Source: Sulfurimonas sp. C5 (GTDB lineage Bacteria; Campylobacterota; Campylobacteria; Campylobacterales; Sulfurimonadaceae). From it: a stretch of DNA of 64,000 nucleotides. A model generated the notes under the pieces. The model worked only from the letters and a program-made list of their open reading frames with translations, had not been told where the DNA came from and did no database searches. The DNA lies in the NCBI RefSeq assembly GCF_029872055.1, contig NZ_JARXNQ010000001.1, positions 790,883 through 854,882 of the forward strand. The letters are read 5' to 3'. Both the position numbers and the translations under genes were made by a program. This document shows, in pieces, positions 34,716 to 44,396 of this stretch (its first letter is position 1; each line of letters begins with the position of its first letter).

Positions 34716-35255
34716 TTACAGTTTTGATATATGTTGTGCTAAAGCTTTGAGTTCATCTTCACTATAAGCAGACACTTGAGACTTCATAATCCCTTTCATT
34801 GCACCACCGTATGTACCGTCTTTATAACCATGTAAAGCAGTAAGTACTTTGTCTACACTCCAGCCTTTGATAATTTGAGACTTTCCAAGAGCAGACTTTT
34901 CAGCATTTTGACCGTGACATGCTACACATTTTACAAAAAGTGCTCCACCGTCAATAGTTTTTTCTACAACTTTGACAGGTTCAGGTGCTTTTACTGGTGC
35001 CGGCTTTTCTACTGTAACAGTTTTTACCTCTTCAACTACTTTTTTTACTTCTTCAACAGCTGCTTTTTCTTCTACTACTGGTGTTTCAACTATTTTAGTC
35101 TCTTCAACTTCTACTTTTTCTACAGTTTCAGGAGCTTTTGTTTCTTCAACTTTAACTGTTTCGCTTTCTACATTCTCTACAGCTTTCTTCTCTTCTGTAT
35201 TATTGCCGCAAGCTACTAAAAACATTGCCAAAACTGCTGATAAAACAATCTTCAT
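34716..35255 (-). CDS. Monohaem cytochrome c lipoprotein with repetitive linker
   Basis: A 179-residue lipoprotein (lipobox LVAC, Cys16). After it comes a low-complexity stretch (about 20-98) rich in Glu, Val, Lys and Pro, with repeats of the type VEET-K and APVKAPEPVK, a flexible tether. The C-terminal class I cytochrome domain has CVACHG (about 110-115) and a likely axial Met in AMKGIMKSQ. It is probably a tethered periplasmic electron carrier. An AAAGGA site precedes the start. Confidence 0.88.
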   Translation of the reverse strand: MKIVLSAVLAMFLVACGNNTEEKKAVENVESETVKVEETKAPETVEKVEVEETKIVETPVVEEKAAVEEVKKVVEEVKTVTVEKPAPVKAPEPVKVVEKTIDGGALFVKCVACHGQNAEKSALGKSQIIKGWSVDKVLTALHGYKDGTYGGAMKGIMKSQVSAYSEDELKALAQHISKL

Positions 35256-35274
35256 CTCTTATCCTTTTTTATAT

Positions 35275-36138
35275 TTAATAACGTTCATTATACATATTTT
35301 TAAATGTATCAAACTTTAACTCACTTCTAAAAACATATTTTATTCCATGAACTACGAGCCATATATACACTAAAGGCAAAATAATAGACTGAAGAACAAA
35401 TATAGTAATCAAAACCACAATGTTGTTAAAAGCCTGATTCGTACTTTTTGCCAATGATGCTATCTGTTGAGAGATATTAAGACTTTCAATAGATTTGTCG
35501 TAACGTTTTTTAAGCTCAGAAAAAAAACTGCCTTGTTGCTGTTGCACATCTATATTACGTGCTTGTTGAAATTCTTCAAGATTTGTTTTTGTTTCTTCAA
35601 CTACCTGCAAAGATTGTTCATACTCATTTTGTAAAATAGCCGTATATGTGATTTGGGAAATCCCTACAAAAGCTATAGCACCGAAACGGAGTAATACTAG
35701 TAATGCGAACACCTTTAAACTGTATGAAAAAAACAAATTATGATGAAGTTTCCTATACCAAATCATTGCAAGTGCAATAATGCCACTTAAAGAGAGCAGT
35801 ACTTGTAAGAGAGTTTTTCCACTTAATATTAATAAAAACTTTTGAATCCCCAAAGATATAGTTGCAAGCAGCATTACCCAAGAAAATCTCTCTACCATAT
35901 CATTTAGAGGATCTAATATTTCACCTACACTGAGTGTTATTCCAAGCCCAGCAGGTGTTAATGAGAGCTCAGTACCCTGTATCAACGATATAACTGCATT
36001 TAAACTCTTTGCTATGCCAAAAGCGATCATGGCACGTTGAAACGCTTCGTTTTGCAACTCCAGAGCTTGTGCATCTATCTCAATCGCCATACTGAAAAAC
36101 AATAGACAAACGATCATTACCGATAGCAATATTTTCAT
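35275..36138 (-). CDS. Multi-span membrane protein with periplasmic coiled coil, unknown
   Basis: A 287-residue protein with a signal-like N-terminus (MKILLSVMIVCLLFFSMAIEIDAQA), about five to six spans, and a hydrophilic segment (about 172-235) predicted as coiled coil with a QQQQ run. No family recognised. The start is ATG 36138, which has an AAGGA site 6 nt upstream, not the longer frame to 36246 that would overlap the divergent dapC-like gene and its promoter. Confidence 0.65.
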   Translation of the reverse strand: MKILLSVMIVCLLFFSMAIEIDAQALELQNEAFQRAMIAFGIAKSLNAVISLIQGTELSLTPAGLGITLSVGEILDPLNDMVERFSWVMLLATISLGIQKFLLILSGKTLLQVLLSLSGIIALAMIWYRKLHHNLFFSYSLKVFALLVLLRFGAIAFVGISQITYTAILQNEYEQSLQVVEETKTNLEEFQQARNIDVQQQQGSFFSELKKRYDKSIESLNISQQIASLAKSTNQAFNNIVVLITIFVLQSIILPLVYIWLVVHGIKYVFRSELKFDTFKNMYNERY

Positions 36139-36172
36139 ACAAATCCTTAACACTATGTAAATAATATTTAGA

Positions 36173-36178
36173 TATAAT
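36173..36178 (+). promoter_or_regulatory. -10 box of the dapC-like gene, predicted leaderless start
   Basis: TATAAT followed by 6 nt (tccaac) and then ATG 36185. No Shine-Dalgarno can fit. A TTAACA lies 20 nt upstream of the box, which is long for a -35. Confidence 0.55.
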
Positions 36179-36184
36179 TCCAAC

Positions 36185-37324
36185 ATGAATTTTGAACCAT
36201 ATCCATTTGAAAAACTTAACGATTTACTACAAAACATTATACCCAATGCTGCTTATGAACCTTCTGTACTGACAATAGGTGAACCACAGTTTGATACACC
36301 TAAATTTATTCAAGAAAGTTTGGCTAATAACGCATATCTTTTAAAAAAATACCCTAAAACAAGCGGTGAAGATATTTTAAGAGATGCTATTCGCGGTTTT
36401 ATAAAAACACGCTTTAATGTAGAAGTTCAAGATAGTGAAATCATCCCTACTTTTGGAACAAGGGAAGTACTATTTAACTTTCCTCAATTTTTACTGTTTG
36501 ATAAACCAGAGAGTGTAATGGCATATACTAACCCTTTTTATCAAATTTATGAAGGGGCTGCAATTGCTACGAAGTCAAAAGTTATTCATCTGAATTTAAC
36601 TGAAGCAAATAACTTCAAACCTGAAATCGATGAAGAGCAACTCAGCAGCTGTGATCTTGTGATTTTAAATTTTCCGAATAATCCTACAAGTTCTATGTTA
36701 ACTGCTGAGGAGATGGCAGAATGGGTAAAACTTGCACTAAAGCATAACTTTGTTCTTATGAACGATGAATGTTACAGTGAAATCTATACGGATCAAAAAA
36801 TTCCTTCATTACTAGAAGCTTCTATCTTAGCGGGTAATGAATCATTTAAAAATATACTGGTAATCAATTCCATTTCAAAACGCTCATCTGCACCGGGTCT
36901 AAGAAGCGGATTTATTGCGGGGGATCAAGAGATCTTAAAAGAATATATGAAGTACCGTACATACATTGGTTGTGCATCTCCTCTTCCTCTGCAAGCTGCC
37001 GCAGCAGATGCCTGGAATGATGAAGCCCATGTTGCAGCTTCGAGAGAGATCTATAAAAACAATTTTAAAATTGCAAAAGAGATACTCGGAACTGAGATCC
37101 CAGAAGCTACATTTTATATTTGGCTAAAAGTTGGTGATGCACTGGAGTTTACTAAAAAACTCTACGAAAAGTACAACGTAAAAGTATTACCTGGTGAATA
37201 TTTGGCACGTGATGACTTTAAAGGTGAAAATCCGGGTATCGGCTATGTAAGAATTGCCTTGGTTGAAGATGAAGCAAAAACGAGAGATGCACTGGGCAGA
37301 ATTAAGGAATGTATGAGTGAGTAA
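36185..37324 (+). CDS. Succinyldiaminopimelate transaminase (DapC-like aminotransferase)
   Basis: Class I/II PLP aminotransferase of 379 residues, probably making N-succinyl-diaminopimelate for lysine and peptidoglycan. It has TIGEPQFDTP (about 29-38), NFPNNPTSSML (PLP-stabilising NxP, about 163-173), NDECYSEIY, the Schiff-base Lys in NSISKRSSAPGLRSGF (about 235-250) and a C-terminal YVRIALV. Its place four genes before mutS2 and two before murC supports a cell-wall role. ArgD-like or other specificity cannot be ruled out. Confidence 0.82.
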   Translation: MNFEPYPFEKLNDLLQNIIPNAAYEPSVLTIGEPQFDTPKFIQESLANNAYLLKKYPKTSGEDILRDAIRGFIKTRFNVEVQDSEIIPTFGTREVLFNFPQFLLFDKPESVMAYTNPFYQIYEGAAIATKSKVIHLNLTEANNFKPEIDEEQLSSCDLVILNFPNNPTSSMLTAEEMAEWVKLALKHNFVLMNDECYSEIYTDQKIPSLLEASILAGNESFKNILVINSISKRSSAPGLRSGFIAGDQEILKEYMKYRTYIGCASPLPLQAAAADAWNDEAHVAASREIYKNNFKIAKEILGTEIPEATFYIWLKVGDALEFTKKLYEKYNVKVLPGEYLARDDFKGENPGIGYVRIALVEDEAKTRDALGRIKECMSE

Positions 37325-37799
37325 CGAATTAAAAGAAAAAATTTTAAAAGCACAACAAGAGGGTGATATCGCTTCACTTTATGTTCTAGAGCAAAATGCA
37401 CATGAACACTTAAGTGATGAAGAGATTGAAGGTTTTTATGCAAATATCTTAGACTTGGCTCTTGAAAAATTAACAGAAACTCTGGAAGCTCATAGACAAA
37501 TGGATATAAGTGAAGTACAAGATTTCGCTACACTTCGTGCTTTATATGAATATGCTATTGAACATTACCATGCAGGACAGAATAAGGATGCTTCAGCACT
37601 TTTTGAAGTACTAAGCGGTCTGAGTAACGATGCTAAATTTTCAAAAGCGATGAAGATGCATCAAATTGCAGCAGATGAGAATATTGACATCGATAACTTT
37701 TTAGATAAAATTGCCGATATTGAATTAACTCAGCAGTATGGAACTTTTTATATCAGCGAGTTTCAAAAAGAGGCACAAAAGTTGCTGGATAATGCCTAA
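37317..37799 (+). CDS. Helical protein of unknown function between dapC-like and murC
   Basis: A 160-residue acidic, all-helical, soluble protein. Features: LEQNAHEHLSDEEIEGFY and a second half that reads like a pair of TPR-type helices (LRALYEYAIEHYHAGQNKDASALFEVL). It overlaps the dapC-like gene by 8 nt and precedes murC by 20 nt, so the three are co-translated or co-transcribed. Function unknown. Confidence 0.7.
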   Translation: MSNELKEKILKAQQEGDIASLYVLEQNAHEHLSDEEIEGFYANILDLALEKLTETLEAHRQMDISEVQDFATLRALYEYAIEHYHAGQNKDASALFEVLSGLSNDAKFSKAMKMHQIAADENIDIDNFLDKIADIELTQQYGTFYISEFQKEAQKLLDNA

Positions 37800-37819
37800 A
37801 AGTCGGGAGAGATAACTAA

Positions 37820-39136
37820 ATGAAGATACATTTTATAGGTATAGGCGGTATCGGAATCTCCGGTCTAGCACAATATATGCACTATAAAGGGCATGAGATT
37901 AGCGGTTCAGATATCAAAGATACTGTAATCACTAAAAAACTTCGTGAAATGGGAATCAAAGTAAGTGTACCCCATTCTGCAGATGCAATTGACGATCAAG
38001 ATTTAGTTATCCACTCTGCTATTATTCGTCCTGACAATCCTGAAGTTATTGCAGCCAAGGAAAAAGGGATCGAAGTATTAGCTCGCCGTGAAGCACTTCT
38101 TAAAATTTTAAATGACAAAAAAGTCTATTCTGTTGCGGGTGCGCACGGAAAAAGTACGACTACGGCAATACTCACTTCAATTATGGAAGGTTCTGCTATC
38201 ATAGGTGCGGAATCAAAAGCATTCGGTTCGAACGTTCGTTACGATGCAACAAATGATCTTATGATTTTTGAAGCGGATGAAAGTGACGGCAGTTTTATCA
38301 ATTCAAACCCATATTGTTCTATCGTGATCAATGCAGAACCTGAGCATATGGAGTATTATGACTATAACTACGACAGATTTTACGATTCATATAAACGTTT
38401 TATCCAATTAGCTCCACATAAAGTTTTAAACGGTGAAGACCCTTTCTTGAGCACACTTAAAGATGAATTTAGTGATGCGACATGGCTCTACCCGACTACA
38501 GATATTACGAATATCGAATTCGTACTTATAAATGATGAACCACATACAAGCTTTACTCTAAAAGATCTCGGAAACTTTGATGTTTGGGGCTTTGGAAAAC
38601 ACATTGCAATCGATGCTTCGTTAGCAATTTTAGCTGCACATGAATCTATGGATATTGAAGAGATCAGAAAAAATCTTCTTAATTTCAAGGGGATTAAAAA
38701 ACGTTTTGACATCGTTGGGAAAGAAAACAATAGCGTTATTATTGACGATTACGGTCATCACCCGACAGAGATCAAAGCTACATTCCAATCGGTTAAAGAG
38801 TACGCTCAACTTAAAGGCTTTAACAAGATCACTGCAATCTGGCAACCACACAAATATTCTCGAACAATTGACAACTTAGAGGAATTCATTAAATGTTTTG
38901 AAGGTGCTCAGGAGCTTATCATTCTTCCGGTATGGGCAGCGGGTGAAACTCCGCGTGATATTGACTTTGCCGAAAAGTTCAAGCAGTATAATTTAACATT
39001 GGCAGATAAAATTCAAAGAGCAAATAACCAAATTACTCTTTTAAAAGATCAACAAGAGTTAAGAACACTTGATAACGGTCTTATTATCGGTTTCGGTGCC
39101 GGTGACATCACATATCAAATAAGAGGGATTGCATAA
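37820..39136 (+). CDS. murC: UDP-N-acetylmuramate--L-alanine ligase
   Basis: Adds the first amino acid (L-Ala) to UDP-MurNAc in peptidoglycan synthesis. The 438 residues show the N-terminal UDP-binding GIGGIGISGLAQYMH (6-20), the ATP loop AGAHGKSTTTAIL (about 106-118), the central FEADESDGSF and a C-terminal domain with DDYGHHPTEIKAT. Length is normal. A GGGAGAG site lies upstream. Confidence 0.97.
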   Translation: MKIHFIGIGGIGISGLAQYMHYKGHEISGSDIKDTVITKKLREMGIKVSVPHSADAIDDQDLVIHSAIIRPDNPEVIAAKEKGIEVLARREALLKILNDKKVYSVAGAHGKSTTTAILTSIMEGSAIIGAESKAFGSNVRYDATNDLMIFEADESDGSFINSNPYCSIVINAEPEHMEYYDYNYDRFYDSYKRFIQLAPHKVLNGEDPFLSTLKDEFSDATWLYPTTDITNIEFVLINDEPHTSFTLKDLGNFDVWGFGKHIAIDASLAILAAHESMDIEEIRKNLLNFKGIKKRFDIVGKENNSVIIDDYGHHPTEIKATFQSVKEYAQLKGFNKITAIWQPHKYSRTIDNLEEFIKCFEGAQELIILPVWAAGETPRDIDFAEKFKQYNLTLADKIQRANNQITLLKDQQELRTLDNGLIIGFGAGDITYQIRGIA

Positions 39137-39137
39137 A

Positions 39138-39464
39138 GTGGCATATATACTCGGTCTTGTCGTTGTAGGGTTACTTTTTTTAGCCCTGCACTATTTTACT
39201 GAACTAACAAAATCGCAAAAGATGATTGTAGCTGCAATCTTCGGTATTTTCATTTTAGGTGCCGTGATGTACAATAACTATGCAGCAAATGAGCAAGAAA
39301 AAGTACTTGGCATTGTAAAACAATACAAACAAGGTAAAACTCTCAAATGCAAAGGTATTGACGTAAATGCTTCAACATTTGATCTTAGCGGTACCAATAC
39401 TTTTATTGGTAAGAAAAATACTCCTCACTATTCGGAGATCATCAGAGCTGCAGAGTGCAAATAG
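39138..39464 (+). CDS. Small two-span membrane protein between murC and mutS2
   Basis: A 108-residue protein with two N-terminal spans (about 1-18 and 27-45) and a soluble tail with KQGKTLKCKGIDVNAST and a terminal AAECK; two Cys may pair in the periplasm. I start at GTG 39138, spaced properly behind AAGAGGG, not the TTG inside the murC end. It overlaps mutS2 by 10 nt. Function unknown. Confidence 0.65.
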   Translation: MAYILGLVVVGLLFLALHYFTELTKSQKMIVAAIFGIFILGAVMYNNYAANEQEKVLGIVKQYKQGKTLKCKGIDVNASTFDLSGTNTFIGKKNTPHYSEIIRAAECK

Positions 39465-41656
39465 ACAAACTTATTTCGCAGCTTGATCTTCAAGCTCATA
39501 TAGAACAATTCCAAAGCTTTTTTGCCCGTGAAGATAATCTTTACATCGAAGGCGATCAAGAGCTCCATTACCGTTACATCAAAGCACTCGATAAGATTGA
39601 ATTTAATGCCCCACCGAAAGTAAATGACTTTTTTGCTCTTAAGAACCATCTGAATAAACACGGTGTACTCACTTTTGAACAGATCTTCGAAATTGTCAAA
39701 GTTGTCCGTTATTTCCGCTACTTTAAAAACAAAAATCTTGAATGCCTCATCGGTGAATGGGTGAGTAAAATAGAAGTGCCCGAGAAATTTTTGGAAGTTG
39801 AAAAGTATTTTGACACGCAAGGTCACTTTGAAGAGAATCTTGATGAGACACTTTTTGGACTAAGCCAGAGAATTAAAGAGCATAAAAATGAGATTAGCTC
39901 TTCACTCAAACATCTGATGGGCAGCTCAAAACTAGCCGGTTATCTTGTAGATACACAAATTCACTTTATAAACAACGAAGAGTGTTTACTCGTTCGTGGG
40001 GGTTTCAATCATGTCCTCAAAGGTGCAGTTGTAGGACGTAGTACGGGTGGTTTTTTCTATGTAGCACCAGATAGCATTTTAAAGTCAAAAGAGAAGATTA
40101 GATACATTGAACAAGAGCGTCAAGCAATTTTCTATAATTATGCAAAAGAGTTCTCTAAAACACTTGAGGAACTTCTGCCGTTTATCAATTTTGTAGACAA
40201 AGAGTTTAGCAAATTTGACAACTATCAGGCTCGTGTACTCTTTGCTAGAAGCAAAGACCTGGCAATTATTAAAAGTAAAAATCATAAAAACATTATTTTA
40301 AAAGATTTTATCCACCCTGCCTTGCATCAGGCAAAGCCTATTAATGTCAATTTTGAAAAAAACATTTTAATGATCACGGGTGTAAATGCCGGTGGTAAAA
40401 CAATGCTGTTAAAATCTATCTTGGCATCTGCATTTATGGCAAAATATATCATTCCAATGAAAGTGAATGAACACAAAAGTGACATCGGAAACTTTAAAGA
40501 TATAGAGTCAATTATAGACGATCCTCAAAACGTGAAAAATGACATCTCTACATTTGCCGGACGTATGCAGCAGTTCTCACAAATTTTTCTAAAGAAACAG
40601 GCACTTTTAGGTGTGGATGAGATAGAACTTGGAACGGACAGTGACGAAGCTGCTGCTCTATTTAAAGTTATTTTAGATGATCTTATTAACCGTGGACAAA
40701 AAGTAGTTATTACAACCCATCACAAACGTCTAGCAGCTTTAATGGCCGATCGTGATGATGTGGAACTACTCGCTGCTATTTACGATGAGGATCAGCGCCG
40801 CCCTACTTATGAGTTTATGCAGGGGATTATCGGTAAGAGTTATGCCTTTGAAACGGCAAGCCGCTACGGCATAGCTCATCGCCTGGTTGATGAAGCAAAA
40901 AAAGTGTACGGGGATAACTCTGAGAAGCTCTCTTTACTGATTGAGCGCGGTTCTGAGCTTGAGCGTGAACTCAAACAAAAACATAAAAAAGTTGATGAGA
41001 AACTTGAAGAACTAGAAAAAAAAGAGAAAGCACTCAAAGATCAAAGAGAGGCTCTTTTTAAAGAGCTTGAACTTGAGAAAACAAAACTCAAAGATTCATA
41101 CAAAGAGGCAATTAATGAAGCCAAACGAGCGGCACGCGGCGGGGATATAAAAGATATCCACCGTGCTATGAATAAAGCCAACAAAAAATTGCCTAAAGAA
41201 GAAAAAGCAGAGATTAAACGTGATTACGACTTTAAAGTGGGTGACGAGGTAAAATACCACTCCCAAAGCGGTGTAATCGTATCAATGAAAGGCAAATCAG
41301 ATGCTACAATTGATGTAAACGGTATGAAAGTAAGGGTAAAAACAAAACATCTTACTCCGACAAAAATCGTTAAAGCAAAACCTAAGACCGATGTTCGTCT
41401 GAGTGTTGAGAAAAAAGCAGGTCTTAAATGCGATCTTCACGGAATGCGTGCAGATGAAGCGTGTGAAGTTCTAGACAAGTTTATAAACGATGCTCTTATC
41501 AATGGCTGGGATGAAGTGCTTGTATATCACGGTATTGGTACAGGAAAACTTTCTCACGCTGTAAAAGAGTTTTTAAAAGTACATCCTAAAGTGAAAAAAT
41601 TTGAGGATGCTCCGGCACATATGGGTGGTTTTGGAGCAAAAGTAGTCACACTTTAG
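39455..41656 (+). CDS. mutS2: Endonuclease MutS2
   Basis: MutS-family ATPase that suppresses recombination or rescues collided ribosomes, according to host. The 733 residues lack the mismatch-recognition domain I, have the ATPase core with Walker A TGVNAGGKTMLLKS (about 310-323) and Walker B-like LLGVDEIELGTDSDEAAAL, a charged coiled coil (about 500-585), and a C-terminal SMR nuclease domain (DLHGMRADEACEVLDKF ... VYHGIGTGKL). GTG start, overlapping the preceding gene. Confidence 0.94.
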   Translation: MQIDKLISQLDLQAHIEQFQSFFAREDNLYIEGDQELHYRYIKALDKIEFNAPPKVNDFFALKNHLNKHGVLTFEQIFEIVKVVRYFRYFKNKNLECLIGEWVSKIEVPEKFLEVEKYFDTQGHFEENLDETLFGLSQRIKEHKNEISSSLKHLMGSSKLAGYLVDTQIHFINNEECLLVRGGFNHVLKGAVVGRSTGGFFYVAPDSILKSKEKIRYIEQERQAIFYNYAKEFSKTLEELLPFINFVDKEFSKFDNYQARVLFARSKDLAIIKSKNHKNIILKDFIHPALHQAKPINVNFEKNILMITGVNAGGKTMLLKSILASAFMAKYIIPMKVNEHKSDIGNFKDIESIIDDPQNVKNDISTFAGRMQQFSQIFLKKQALLGVDEIELGTDSDEAAALFKVILDDLINRGQKVVITTHHKRLAALMADRDDVELLAAIYDEDQRRPTYEFMQGIIGKSYAFETASRYGIAHRLVDEAKKVYGDNSEKLSLLIERGSELERELKQKHKKVDEKLEELEKKEKALKDQREALFKELELEKTKLKDSYKEAINEAKRAARGGDIKDIHRAMNKANKKLPKEEKAEIKRDYDFKVGDEVKYHSQSGVIVSMKGKSDATIDVNGMKVRVKTKHLTPTKIVKAKPKTDVRLSVEKKAGLKCDLHGMRADEACEVLDKFINDALINGWDEVLVYHGIGTGKLSHAVKEFLKVHPKVKKFEDAPAHMGGFGAKVVTL

Positions 41657-42847
41657 ATGAAAAAGATTGCAATTATCGGAGCAGGTGCATCGGGACTTTT
41701 TTGTGCCATAGAGTGTGCAAAAAACTCCATTGCAGTTGATCTTTATGAACAAAATATAAAACCTGCAAAGAAGATCTTAGTTTCTGGAAACGGGCGTTGT
41801 AATATCTCAAACAGCTCACTCTCAACTACAGACTTTTTTTCTCAAAACCCTGACTTTGTCGAATATGCGATCAAAAATTTCGGTTTTACAGAGTTTGAAA
41901 AATATGTCAATTCCCTTGGACTTTTACTCAATACCTTAGAAGACGGTCGTGCATATCCCCTGAGCAATGAAGCAAAATCGGTCGCAAACACTTTTATCCA
42001 AACTGCTCAAAACCTGGGTGTTAATATCATCACAGAGAATAAAATTAATTCTATTATAAAACTCGGTAAAAAATATGATGCGATTGTAATAGCTACAGGT
42101 AGCGAAGCGGCTTCACATCTCGGAGGCTGTGATGACGGCTACAAGTTTGCACAAGAGCTGGGACACAACATTATTACAACTTATCCATCTTTAGTACAAC
42201 TCGAACTTAATGCTCCGATCGTAAAAAAGATGCAAGGAGCTAAAGTTGATGGAGAAGTCACACTCTATATAAACGGTGTTAAAGAGAACACGATTGCCGG
42301 TGATATTCTCTTTACAAACTACGGAGTTTCAGGTTTTGCCGTCTTAGATATCTCTCAAATGGCGAGTGAAGCACTTCGGGACTATCAAGCAGTTGATATA
42401 GGGGTTAATTTACTTCCAAACTTTCCTGCTCAAAAACTTGCAAACCATATACTCAAGGTCGCCCAAAGCAATGGAACACTCACACTCTTTGACATTTTAC
42501 TAGGCTTGCTCCCTACAAAAATAGTTAACGGTTTATTAGAATCCTTCGACTTAGATCCAAAGACAACGCAAATAGATACAAAACTCAGTAAAAAAATTGC
42601 AAACGGTATTGTAAACTGGAAATTTGAAGTGAGTGATACACACGGTTTTCGCCATGCGGAAGTAAGCGGTGGAGGTGTCGATACGACTGAAATCGATCCA
42701 AAAACTTTTACTTCCAAAAAGAATCCAAAATTTTACTTTATAGGTGAAGTTTTAGATGTAGTGGGTCGCCGCGGCGGATTCAATTTTGCCTTTGCATGGA
42801 GCAGTGCTTACTTTGCAGCACAGAATATTATAAAAAATAGGCTATAA
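41657..42847 (+). CDS. BaiN/HI0933-family flavoprotein
   Basis: NAD(P)/FAD-dependent oxidoreductase of 396 residues. FAD-binding GAGASGLFCAIECA (7-20), the family-defining KKILVSGNGRCNISN (about 38-52), and the closing GEVLDVVGRRGGFNFAFAWSSA are all present. The BaiN/RdsA family is widespread with poorly known substrates. It starts on the base after the mutS2 stop. Confidence 0.88.
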   Translation: MKKIAIIGAGASGLFCAIECAKNSIAVDLYEQNIKPAKKILVSGNGRCNISNSSLSTTDFFSQNPDFVEYAIKNFGFTEFEKYVNSLGLLLNTLEDGRAYPLSNEAKSVANTFIQTAQNLGVNIITENKINSIIKLGKKYDAIVIATGSEAASHLGGCDDGYKFAQELGHNIITTYPSLVQLELNAPIVKKMQGAKVDGEVTLYINGVKENTIAGDILFTNYGVSGFAVLDISQMASEALRDYQAVDIGVNLLPNFPAQKLANHILKVAQSNGTLTLFDILLGLLPTKIVNGLLESFDLDPKTTQIDTKLSKKIANGIVNWKFEVSDTHGFRHAEVSGGGVDTTEIDPKTFTSKKNPKFYFIGEVLDVVGRRGGFNFAFAWSSAYFAAQNIIKNRL

Positions 42848-42873
42848 TTACCTAAAATACTCAAAGGATAGAT

Positions 42874-43431
42874 ATGTCAACGCCTCTTATTATTGCTATT
42901 GTTGCGGGAATTATTTTAGTTCTTATGTACAACTCTCTTGTTTCAAAGAAAAACCAAGTTGAAAATATTTTTGCAAGTATCGATACACAACTAAAAAAGC
43001 GTTACGATCTTATACCAAATCTTGTTGCTTCTGTCAGTAAATATATGGAGCATGAAAAGTCACTGCTTGAAGAGGTAACAAAACTCCGTTCTGAAGCAAA
43101 CAAACCAAATATTTCTGATCATGATAAAATCCAATTAGATGCGAAGATTACCTCAGCACTTGGCTCAATCATGGTGGCAGTAGAGAATTATCCGGATTTA
43201 AAAGCCAATGAAAACGTTATGCATCTGCAACGTACGCTCAATGAAGTTGAAGAGCAGATCTCTGCAGCCCGCCGTGCATACAATCAAGCAGTAACGGATT
43301 ATAATAATGCAATCGAGATGATTCCTACAAACTTTATGGCATCGTTAATGAATTACGTGCGTAAAGAGGTGTTTGAGATTCCTGATACACAAAGACAAAA
43401 CGTCAATGTAAAAGAGTTGTTTAATTCATAA
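42874..43431 (+). CDS. lemA: LemA family membrane protein
   Basis: A 185-residue protein with one N-terminal span (LIIAIVAGIILVLMYNSLV, 5-23) and the conserved LemA helical bundle: NIFASIDTQLKKRYDLIPNLV, EVTKLRSEA, LQRTLNEVEEQISAARRAYN. Function unsettled. An AAAGGA site precedes the ATG. It leads a LemA-DUF3137-EI24 run. Confidence 0.92.
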   Translation: MSTPLIIAIVAGIILVLMYNSLVSKKNQVENIFASIDTQLKKRYDLIPNLVASVSKYMEHEKSLLEEVTKLRSEANKPNISDHDKIQLDAKITSALGSIMVAVENYPDLKANENVMHLQRTLNEVEEQISAARRAYNQAVTDYNNAIEMIPTNFMASLMNYVRKEVFEIPDTQRQNVNVKELFNS

Positions 43432-43433
43432 AT

Positions 43434-44396
43434 ATGAAAACTATCAGCGAACTGACAGATTTTTACTATAAAACACTTTATCCAATACTTCAAGAGCTCG
43501 AAGAAGCTCGCAAGCATCTTAAAAGCAGAGTAGTTACAGTTGGAATTACCTACACAATTATCTTTGCTTTGCTTTTTTTTAGCTTTTTTCAATACATGGA
43601 TATCGATTTCATAGTTTTTGCAATTGTAGCCTATGTTGCTCTTGGTGGGTTTATCTACAAATTTATGATCTCTACGTATAGAGATGAGTTTAAAACAAAA
43701 ATCATGAAACCTTTGATTTTAGAGATAGACAACACATTTCGATATATTCCAAATATGCATATAGATGTAGAGTTTTTTAAGCGTTCCCAACTTTTTCCAA
43801 GCCCTGATAGATTTTCGGGCAATGATCTTGTAAAAGGGAAAATAGACGGTGTTGATCTGAAGTTTTCAGATCTCCATGCCGAAAAAGAGTATAAAGATTC
43901 TAAAGGAAGACGATCCTATTCTACGATTTTTAAAGGTTTGTTTATCGTCAGTGACTTTCATAAAAACTTTCAAGGTCACACCGTAGTACTTCCAGATATC
44001 GCACAAAATACATTCGGAGATATGATCGGTTCTTTTTTACAGTCGAACAACTTTACTAGACGCGGAGAACTGATTAAAATGGATTCTCCTGAATTTGAAA
44101 AAGAGTTTGTTGTATATGGAAGTGACCAGATAGAAGCAAGATATATTTTAACCCACTCGTTAATGGAAAAAATTCTCCATTACAAAAAACACTCAGGTCA
44201 TCCTGTATATGTTTCATTTAAAGGACAAAATATCTATATGGCGATAGAATATAATAAAGATTTGTTTGAACCTTCGGTATTTCGTTCACTTTTGGAGTAT
44301 AAAATAGCAATGGAGTATATTAAAACTCTCCACCTCTCTATCGGTATCGTAGAAGAGTTAAAACTAAATCAAAAACTTTGGAGCAAACATGGATAA
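43434..44396 (+). CDS. DUF3137 membrane protein
   Basis: A 320-residue protein with two spans (about 42-60 and 64-82) and a large cytoplasmic-type domain with DVEFFKRSQLFPSPDRFSGNDLVKG, DLHAEKEYKDSKGRRSY and a closing MEYIKTLHLSIGIVEEL, as in DUF3137 (homologous to proteins found next to LemA). It starts 2 nt after lemA. Function unknown, but the pairing with LemA recurs across bacteria. Confidence 0.8.
   Translation: MKTISELTDFYYKTLYPILQELEEARKHLKSRVVTVGITYTIIFALLFFSFFQYMDIDFIVFAIVAYVALGGFIYKFMISTYRDEFKTKIMKPLILEIDNTFRYIPNMHIDVEFFKRSQLFPSPDRFSGNDLVKGKIDGVDLKFSDLHAEKEYKDSKGRRSYSTIFKGLFIVSDFHKNFQGHTVVLPDIAQNTFGDMIGSFLQSNNFTRRGELIKMDSPEFEKEFVVYGSDQIEARYILTHSLMEKILHYKKHSGHPVYVSFKGQNIYMAIEYNKDLFEPSVFRSLLEYKIAMEYIKTLHLSIGIVEELKLNQKLWSKHG

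Noticed and set aside
34875..35319. Two long plus-strand frames rich in Phe/Tyr or Ser/Thr
   Set aside because: They are antisense to the Glu/Val/Lys/Pro linker of the cytochrome lipoprotein and owe their length to that repeat.
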